A DNA stretch of 8,225 nucleotides from contig CANHBE010000107.1 in NCBI GenBank assembly GCA_947458575.1, forward strand, positions 1 through 8,225, written 5' to 3'. Of the stretch, positions 1-4,612 are shown piece by piece; the first letter of the stretch is position 1; every line of letters starts with the position of its first letter. A program made the translations under genes and the position numbers. The notes beneath the pieces were generated by a model. It saw only the letters and a list, made by a program, of their open reading frames with translations. It was not told where the DNA came from and did not search any database. The stretch is from Flavobacteriaceae bacterium. GTDB taxonomy: Bacteria > Bacteroidota > Bacteroidia > Flavobacteriales > Flavobacteriaceae.

Positions 1-1072
1 CTTTACGGGTAATGTAATTTGAGATCTTCTTTACCGCTCCGTCTGCCTGAAGGTAAGAGCGCGATACGTTTAGCGGAATGTCCGGCGAATCAATAACACC
101 CTTTAACATGGTCAGGAACTCGGGTACAATTCCTTCAACATTATCAGTAACATACACTTGATTCTGGTATAGTTGGATTTTGTCTTTTTGGATTTGTAGA
201 TCCGCACCTAATTTTGGGAAATATAATATTCCGGTAAGATTGAAAGGATAATCAACATTTAAGTGAATGTTGAACAAAGGTTCCTCAAATTGCATGGGAT
301 ACAATTCGTGGTAGAAATTCTTATAATCCTCATCGCTTAATTCCGTGGGCTGTTTGGTCCATGCCGGAGTTGGATTATTGATGATATTATCAACTTCAAT
401 CGTTTCCGCTTTGTAGTCTTCAGGTGCATTTTCTGGTTTGGGTAGTGTCTCCTTTTTGGTTCCGAACTTAATCGGGATAGGCATAAACTTATTGTATTTG
501 TTCAATAAGTTCTTGATTCTAAATTCCTCCAAGAATTCTAGGGAATCTTCAGCAATGTGAAGAATTATTTCTGTACCACGTGAATTTTTGTCAGCCTTTT
601 CAATAGTAAACTCCGGACTTCCATCACATGTCCAATGTGTCGCAGGTTCGTCTTTATAAGATTTTGTGATTATTTCCACTTTTTCCGCAACCATAAATGC
701 AGAATAAAATCCTAAACCAAAATGACCGATTATTCCCGCATCTTTTGCCGAATCTTTGTATTTATCCAAGAACTCTTCAGCACCGGAAAATGCAACTTGA
801 TTGATGTACTTTTCAACTTCTTCTGCAGTCATTCCAAGTCCCTGATCGATAATGTGCAGTTTCTTTGCTTCTTTGTCAATCTTGACTTCAATAATTGGAT
901 TGCCGTATTCAACTTTTGCTTCGCCGATGCTAGTAAGGTGCTTCAACTTCAGCGTTGCGTCGGTTGCATTGGAAACCAGCTCACGCAAGAAGATCTCGTG
1001 ATCGCTGTACAAGAACTTCTTAATTAGGGGAAAGATGTTTTCTACTGAAACATTAATTTTACCTGTTGTCAT
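1..1072 (-). CDS. htpG: Molecular chaperone HtpG (Hsp90 family), N-terminal part; 3' end outside window
   Basis: ATP-dependent Hsp90-type chaperone of the cytoplasm that remodels client proteins as a dimer. The visible 357 codons begin MTTGKINVSVENIFPLI. They contain the GHKL ATP-binding site: ELVSNATDA at about residues 31-39 (E31 the catalytic base, N35 and D38 binding nucleotide and Mg), IDQGLGM at 75-81 (D76 contacting adenine) and the lid/glycine-rich GHFGLGFYS at 116-124. The middle domain follows, with the conserved DSPDIPLNVSRSYLQ loop near 328-342, where R338 matches the gamma-phosphate-sensing arginine of Hsp90. The reading frame is open to the window edge. Flavobacterial HtpG is usually about 630 residues, so roughly the last 270 (end of the middle domain and the C-terminal dimerisation domain) lie beyond position 1. 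The ATG at 1072 is the normal HtpG start. The gene is divergent from the lipoprotein pair. Nothing in the visible part suggests damage. Confidence 0.98.
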   Translation of the reverse strand, partial: MTTGKINVSVENIFPLIKKFLYSDHEIFLRELVSNATDATLKLKHLTSIGEAKVEYGNPIIEVKIDKEAKKLHIIDQGLGMTAEEVEKYINQVAFSGAEEFLDKYKDSAKDAGIIGHFGLGFYSAFMVAEKVEIITKSYKDEPATHWTCDGSPEFTIEKADKNSRGTEIILHIAEDSLEFLEEFRIKNLLNKYNKFMPIPIKFGTKKETLPKPENAPEDYKAETIEVDNIINNPTPAWTKQPTELSDEDYKNFYHELYPMQFEEPLFNIHLNVDYPFNLTGILYFPKLGADLQIQKDKIQLYQNQVYVTDNVEGIVPEFLTMLKGVIDSPDIPLNVSRSYLQADGAVKKISNYITRK

Positions 1073-1114
1073 ATTTTAGATTTTTTAAGTTTTTTTTGAT
1101 GACATGTGCTTTTT

Positions 1115-1147
1115 CAAATAAAGTACCATCCTAGAAAAAGTGACAAA
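1115..1147 (-). promoter_or_regulatory. Candidate htpG promoter (Bacteroidota type)
   Basis: Read on the minus strand, TTTG (1147-1144) is followed after 21 bp by TTTATTTG (1122-1115). This is close to the Bacteroidota housekeeping consensus TTTG-N19/21-TAnnTTTG, with one mismatch in the -7 box (T for A at the second position). Transcription would start near 1108, giving a leader of about 36 nt before the htpG start at 1072. The -33 element lies inside the inverted repeat listed separately. Assigned by consensus only. Confidence 0.45.
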
Positions 1148-1152
1148 TTGTC
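1142..1152. promoter_or_regulatory. Inverted repeat GACAA-A-TTGTC upstream of htpG, possible operator
   Basis: A perfect 5-bp inverted repeat with one central base, 75 bp upstream of the htpG start. It covers the candidate -33 box of the htpG promoter, so a protein bound here could block or help RNA polymerase. HtpG is a heat-shock protein in many bacteria, so a stress-responsive regulator is a reasonable guess. No regulator is encoded nearby that would identify it. An 11-bp palindrome in AT-rich DNA can arise by chance. Confidence 0.35.
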
Positions 1153-1196
1153 TTAAATAAAATGCAATTCATAGAAATACTAAACTTTTCAGATTG

Positions 1197-1204
1197 TATA
1201 TTTG
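1197..1204 (+). promoter_or_regulatory. -7 box TATATTTG of the lipoprotein operon
   Basis: Exact match to the Bacteroidota -7 consensus TAnnTTTG, 20 bp before the ATG at 1225. This would give a very short 5' leader. No good TTTG is seen at the expected -33 spacing, so only the -7 element is called. Confidence 0.5.
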
Positions 1205-1224
1205 TGCACTAAAAAAGATAAAAT

Positions 1225-1701
1225 ATGAGAAAAGTAATCCTATTATTTGTCATTTGGGTAACGGTCGCATCGTGCAAATCTACGTCGGCCACAAGCACGA
1301 AAACAGATGGAAGATCGCAGTATGCTTTGAAAGGTAATTGGATATTGACAACTGTCAGTTATCCGGGTTCTGAGTATATCAAGATTAATTCGTTTCAAAT
1401 TGATGATTCCAAATGTTTTGAGGGCAGCACATGGAAATTTGTCTCCAATAATAATTCAGGTCAAGTTAGTATTGAAAAGGGCGGTTGTTCTCCATTGAAT
1501 TCGCCTATTACTTGGTTTATTAATAAAGAAGGCCAGTTTGTACTCAAGATTCTGAATGCCGGTGAGAAGGCGAAAAAAGTTCGTGAAGGTTATGTACTGA
1601 CTATAAGCGGTAACGGAGAAGATAGCTTTCAGTTAATTGACAAGATTGACGTAGGAGGTAAACTGACGAATGTCGTATATCAATTCAAAAAAGTAAACTA
1701 A
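1225..1701 (+). CDS. Small lipocalin-like lipoprotein
   Basis: Predicted 158-residue lipoprotein. A signal peptide runs through residues 1-16 with a lipobox VASC, so C17 should be lipidated. The next residues (KSTSATS) are polar and not acidic, so the sequence lacks the acidic surface-export signal known for flavobacterial lipoproteins and probably faces the periplasm. After a Ser/Thr-rich linker, the domain opens with LKGNWILTTVSYPG (about 35-48), which resembles the G-x-W start of lipocalin-like folds (calycin beta-barrel). C64 and C88 could form a disulfide. The ligand is unknown. It lies 12 nt upstream of the OmpA-type lipoprotein gene and is probably co-transcribed with it, which suggests a shared envelope role. 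The lipocalin assignment rests on the GxW-like start, size and context, so the exact family is moderately sure; lipoprotein status is firmer. Confidence 0.8.
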   Translation: MRKVILLFVIWVTVASCKSTSATSTKTDGRSQYALKGNWILTTVSYPGSEYIKINSFQIDDSKCFEGSTWKFVSNNNSGQVSIEKGGCSPLNSPITWFINKEGQFVLKILNAGEKAKKVREGYVLTISGNGEDSFQLIDKIDVGGKLTNVVYQFKKVN

Positions 1702-1713
1702 AAATAAAAAGCT

Positions 1714-2400
1714 ATGAAAAAAGTATATGCAATATGTATGGCTCTAGTAATCCTAACGAGCGCATCATTTACAGGTTGTGAAGCTGTGAAGAACACAAAT
1801 AAAGCGCAAAGAGGCGCTGCAATCGGGGCAGCAGGTGGAGCGATCTTGGGCGGCATTATCGGAAATAATGCCGGCAAGGGCGGAAATGGTGCGTTAGGCG
1901 CTGTTTTAGGAGGTGTTATTGGTGGTGTTGCAGGCGGTGTAATTGGTAATCAAATGGATAAGCAAGCACGTGAGATAGATACTGCTTTACCCGGTGCTGA
2001 GGTGGTGCGAGTAGGCGAAGGAATTAAATTGGTTTTGGGAGAGAATGCTGTTCGTTTTGATTTCAATAAATCAACTTTGACGACTCAAGCCAGAGCAAAT
2101 CTTGACAAATTAGTGAGTGTTTTTAAAGAGTATCCAGATACTAACATTGTTGTTTACGGGTATACCGATAATAAAGGTTCTGTTGAATATAACCTGAAGT
2201 TATCTCAAGAAAGGGCCAACTCTGTAAAGAATTACCTGATTTCAAAGGGATTGGTTGCATCAAGATTCACGACGACAGGTATGGGTATTGCAGATCCTAT
2301 AGAATCGAATGATACAGATGCAGGAAGAAGCAAAAACAGACGAGTTGAATTTGCTATCACTGCAAATGAAAAAATGATTAAAGAGGCAGAAGGAAAGTAA
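1714..2400 (+). CDS. OmpA-family lipoprotein with glycine-zipper domain (YiaD-like)
   Basis: Predicted 228-residue envelope lipoprotein that links a membrane to the cell wall. The signal peptide ends in a lipobox FTGC with lipidated C22. Residues about 33-78 form a glycine-zipper segment of repeated GxxxG-like spacing (GAAIGAAGGAILGG, then VLGGVIGGVAGG), a hydrophobic element that packs in or against membranes. Residues about 105-217 are an OmpA C-terminal peptidoglycan-binding domain: VRFDFNKSTLT, the GYTD motif with D152, then NxxLSxxRAxxV from N160 with R167. D152 and R167 are 15 residues apart, the same spacing as the diaminopimelate-binding Asp and Arg described for OmpA domains. NRRVEF at 208-213 closes the domain. 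The layout is that of E. coli YiaD. It is the second gene of the lipoprotein operon and is followed by a strong terminator. Confidence 0.93.
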   Translation: MKKVYAICMALVILTSASFTGCEAVKNTNKAQRGAAIGAAGGAILGGIIGNNAGKGGNGALGAVLGGVIGGVAGGVIGNQMDKQAREIDTALPGAEVVRVGEGIKLVLGENAVRFDFNKSTLTTQARANLDKLVSVFKEYPDTNIVVYGYTDNKGSVEYNLKLSQERANSVKNYLISKGLVASRFTTTGMGIADPIESNDTDAGRSKNRRVEFAITANEKMIKEAEGK

Positions 2401-2429
2401 TGCTCCGGCTAAATATGTAATTCGTAAGA

Positions 2430-2456
2430 AACTGCTCTTTTAGGGCAGTTTTTTTT
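2430..2456 (+). terminator. Rho-independent terminator of the lipoprotein operon
   Basis: An 8-bp stem (AACTGCTC 2430-2437 pairing with GGGCAGTT 2443-2450, one T-G wobble) has a 5-nt loop TTTTA and a run of eight T at 2449-2456. It starts 30 nt after the OmpA stop codon, with no competing gene, so it should end the 1225-2400 transcript. Confidence 0.88.
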
Positions 2457-2492
2457 GTCATAAATTTTAACACAATATTCTGTTTAAAAATT

Positions 2493-2522
2493 TTTGAAAT
2501 AGATTAGACAAAAGTACCTTTA
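2493..2522 (+). promoter_or_regulatory. Candidate promoter of the TetR-fold/ABC1-kinase operon
   Basis: TTTG (2493-2496), 18 bp, then TACCTTTA (2515-2522). This is one mismatch from the Bacteroidota -7 consensus TAnnTTTG, at near-standard spacing. Predicted transcription start is near 2528, just before the ATG at 2539. It sits between the preceding terminator and the start codon, as expected for a new transcription unit. Confidence 0.5.
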
Positions 2523-2538
2523 CTGTCCGTAACAAATC

Positions 2539-3222
2539 ATGGAAAAAATGACAGCAACCAAGAAATCTTCAGCTAAAAGAAAACAAATAGATGACAATAG
2601 AATAATTGAGTTGTATATAGATACGGTTCTATCTGAGAATATTTCACCCAAGAATGTCTATGTGTTTTGTAAAAACAACACGATTGAAGAGTCTGATTTT
2701 TATTCCTTTTTTGGTTCGTTTGAATCACTTAGGCAGGCAATATGGATTAAATTTTTTGAGAACGCGGTTTACACTATTCATGCTGAAGAGGCTTACCAAA
2801 CATACACCGACAAGAACAAATTACTGACGTTGTTTTACACGTTGTTTGAGATTTTGACCTTAAATAGGAGTTATGTCTTATTCACCTTGAAGGAAAACAA
2901 AACCAACTTGAAAAATCTAAAGGATTTGACATTGTTCCGGAAAGAATTTAAAGAGTTTGTTGTTAGCATCATAGACGAAAACCAAGACAACAATTTTGAG
3001 AAACTTGACAAGATTAAAAAACCTGTCTTTTCTGAAGGTGCGTGGATTCAATTCTTGTTGATTTTAAAGTTTTGGATGGACGATAGTTCCAAATCATTCG
3101 AAAAAACAGATATCGTTATTGAAAAATCCGTCAATACTGCTGTAGATATTTTCAACACAAAACCTCTAGAGAGTCTGCTAGATCTGGGAAAGTTTTTGTG
3201 GAAAGAGAATAAAATGAAATGA
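2539..3222 (+). CDS. TetR-fold protein paired with an ABC1 kinase
   Basis: A 227-residue, nearly all-helical cytoplasmic protein with no signal peptide. Residues about 19-72 follow the TetR N-terminal pattern: helix 1 IIELYIDTVLSEN, a helix-turn-helix-like segment VYVFCKNNTIEESDFYSFF, then FESLRQAIWIKFF, matching the family's Y-x-x-F-x-x-x-E-x-L. The rest (about 75-220) is a divergent helical ligand/dimerisation domain rich in Phe, Leu and Lys. The would-be recognition helix carries E50, E51 and D53 and lacks basic residues, so DNA binding is doubtful. The gene is 36 nt upstream of an ABC1/UbiB-type kinase gene and probably co-transcribed with it. It could be a regulator, or a lipid-binding TetR-fold partner of the kinase like mitochondrial COQ9; the second is inference. 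Start 2539 fits the promoter position; the ATG at 2548 (three codons downstream) is a possible alternative. Confidence 0.8.
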   Translation: MEKMTATKKSSAKRKQIDDNRIIELYIDTVLSENISPKNVYVFCKNNTIEESDFYSFFGSFESLRQAIWIKFFENAVYTIHAEEAYQTYTDKNKLLTLFYTLFEILTLNRSYVLFTLKENKTNLKNLKDLTLFRKEFKEFVVSIIDENQDNNFEKLDKIKKPVFSEGAWIQFLLILKFWMDDSSKSFEKTDIVIEKSVNTAVDIFNTKPLESLLDLGKFLWKENKMK

Positions 3223-3258
3223 TTGATTCAATAGTAACGGTTTCAAGACAAATAGAAG

Positions 3259-4575
3259 ATGAAGACCATAGATAAAATTCCAACCAATAAAATAGAACGC
3301 GCCGGTCAATTGGTTAAGACAGGCATTAAAGTGGGTGGTAATTACCTTGCATACTATGGCGAAAAGATCGTCAACCCGTCTTTGAGTAAAGAGAAACTCA
3401 ACGAGAATAATGCGGAGGATATTTACGATGGACTCCAGAATCTTAAGGGAAGTGCGTTGAAAGTTGCACAGATGTTGAGTATGGATAAGAGTATCATGCC
3501 CCAAGCTTACGTCGATAAATTTTCACTTTCGCAATTTTCCGTGCCACCGCTATCAGCGCCCCTAGTACGTAAGACTTTTAAAAAGTATTTGGGAAAGTTT
3601 CCAGAAGAAATCTTCGATTCGTTTACCCCGGATGCCATAAATGCGGCAAGTATCGGACAAGTGCATGGGGCTAGCAAAGGCGGGAAAAAACTCGCTGTGA
3701 AAATTCAATATCCTGGAGTCGCTGATAGTATAAGTTCTGATTTGGCTATCGTAAAACCATTTGCGACTAGAATGTTCAATTTAAAAGGAAAGGACTCTGA
3801 GAAGTATTTTGCAGAAGTTGAAAACAAGTTACTAGAAGAAACCGACTATACCTTGGAGTTACAGCAGAGTTTGAAAATGGCGGAAGCGTGCAAAGATATT
3901 CCAAACTTACGATTTCCTAATTATTATAGGGAGTTGTCATCTGAGAAGATATTAACGATGGATTGGATGGAAGGACAGCATTTATCTGAGTTTGCAGCAT
4001 CAAATACAGACAGCACTATGGCAGACAAGGTTGGTCAAACATTATGGGACTTCTACATGTTCCAAATGCATAAACTTCGGCAGGTGCATGCAGATCCTCA
4101 TCCCGGAAATTTTTTGATAGATGAAAATTGCAACCTTATTGCTATTGATTTTGGGTGTATAAAGAAAGTACCGAACGATTTTTATTTACCTTATTTTGAA
4201 CTTGCTGATCCCCAAATAATTAACAATCCAATTTTGTTTTCCGAAAAGCTATATCAGCTAGAGATATTGCGAAAAGATGATTCACCTGAGGAGATTGAAT
4301 ATTTCACAGGTATTTTTCACAAACTTCTGAGCCTGTTCACCCAGCCTTTTCATGCAGATTTTTTTGATTTCTCCAGCGATGAATTCTTTGGTGATATTGC
4401 CAAAATGGGAGAGGAGTTAACTAAAGACAGCCAACTGAGAAAAATGAATGGCAACCGAGGTTCCAAGCATTTTTTGTATATCAACAGAACCTTTTTCGGT
4501 CTCTATAATTTATTACATGACCTCAAAGCAAGAGTGGTTACGCAGAATTACCTGCAATTCATTCCAAAAGGCTAG
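3259..4575 (+). CDS. ABC1/AarF/UbiB (COQ8-type) atypical protein-kinase-like ATPase
   Basis: A 438-residue member of the ABC1 atypical kinase family, which in other organisms supports isoprenoid-quinone synthesis or lipid handling through ATPase activity rather than classical protein phosphorylation. Family landmarks in order: the KxGQ-type helix as KVAQ (K68-Q71) in LKGSALKVAQMLSMD; the Ala-rich nucleotide loop NAASIGQVH (128-136); the beta-3 lysine K148 in AVKIQYPGV; the ExD motif E194-T-D196; the catalytic loop HADPHPGN (277-284; D279, N284); and the metal-binding DFG (297-299). All core nucleotide-binding residues are present. There is no obvious C-terminal transmembrane pair of the E. 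coli UbiB type, so it looks soluble or peripheral. The KxGQ glycine is Ala. It lies 36 nt downstream of the TetR-fold gene. Flavobacteria use menaquinone, so a role in ubiquinone synthesis is unlikely and the substrate is unknown. Confidence 0.94.
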   Translation: MKTIDKIPTNKIERAGQLVKTGIKVGGNYLAYYGEKIVNPSLSKEKLNENNAEDIYDGLQNLKGSALKVAQMLSMDKSIMPQAYVDKFSLSQFSVPPLSAPLVRKTFKKYLGKFPEEIFDSFTPDAINAASIGQVHGASKGGKKLAVKIQYPGVADSISSDLAIVKPFATRMFNLKGKDSEKYFAEVENKLLEETDYTLELQQSLKMAEACKDIPNLRFPNYYRELSSEKILTMDWMEGQHLSEFAASNTDSTMADKVGQTLWDFYMFQMHKLRQVHADPHPGNFLIDENCNLIAIDFGCIKKVPNDFYLPYFELADPQIINNPILFSEKLYQLEILRKDDSPEEIEYFTGIFHKLLSLFTQPFHADFFDFSSDEFFGDIAKMGEELTKDSQLRKMNGNRGSKHFLYINRTFFGLYNLLHDLKARVVTQNYLQFIPKG

Positions 4576-4612
4576 GTATAGAAATTGGCGCCAGAAGTAG
4601 CCTATTTTTTTT
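4569..4612 (+). terminator. Possible terminator at the convergent gene junction
   Basis: AGGCTA (4569-4574, including most of the kinase stop codon) pairs with TAGCCT (4598-4603), followed by eight T at 4605-4612. The 23-nt loop holds a perfect palindrome TGGCGCCA (4586-4593) that can fold as an inner hairpin. The T-run is the plus-strand face of the final Lys codons of the minus-strand repeat-protein gene, so the terminator overlaps that gene's 3' end. The outer stem is short and the loop long, so efficiency is uncertain. In the minus direction only four T follow the stem. Confidence 0.45.

Noticed and set aside
722..1027. Plus-strand open frame of 101 codons
   Set aside because: Lies wholly antisense to the well-conserved htpG coding region and its translation (Cys/Phe-rich) shows no domain; a shadow.
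3178..3504. Minus-strand open frame across the TetR-fold/kinase junction
   Set aside because: Antisense to conserved kinase sequence and to the end of the TetR-fold gene; no recognisable protein features.
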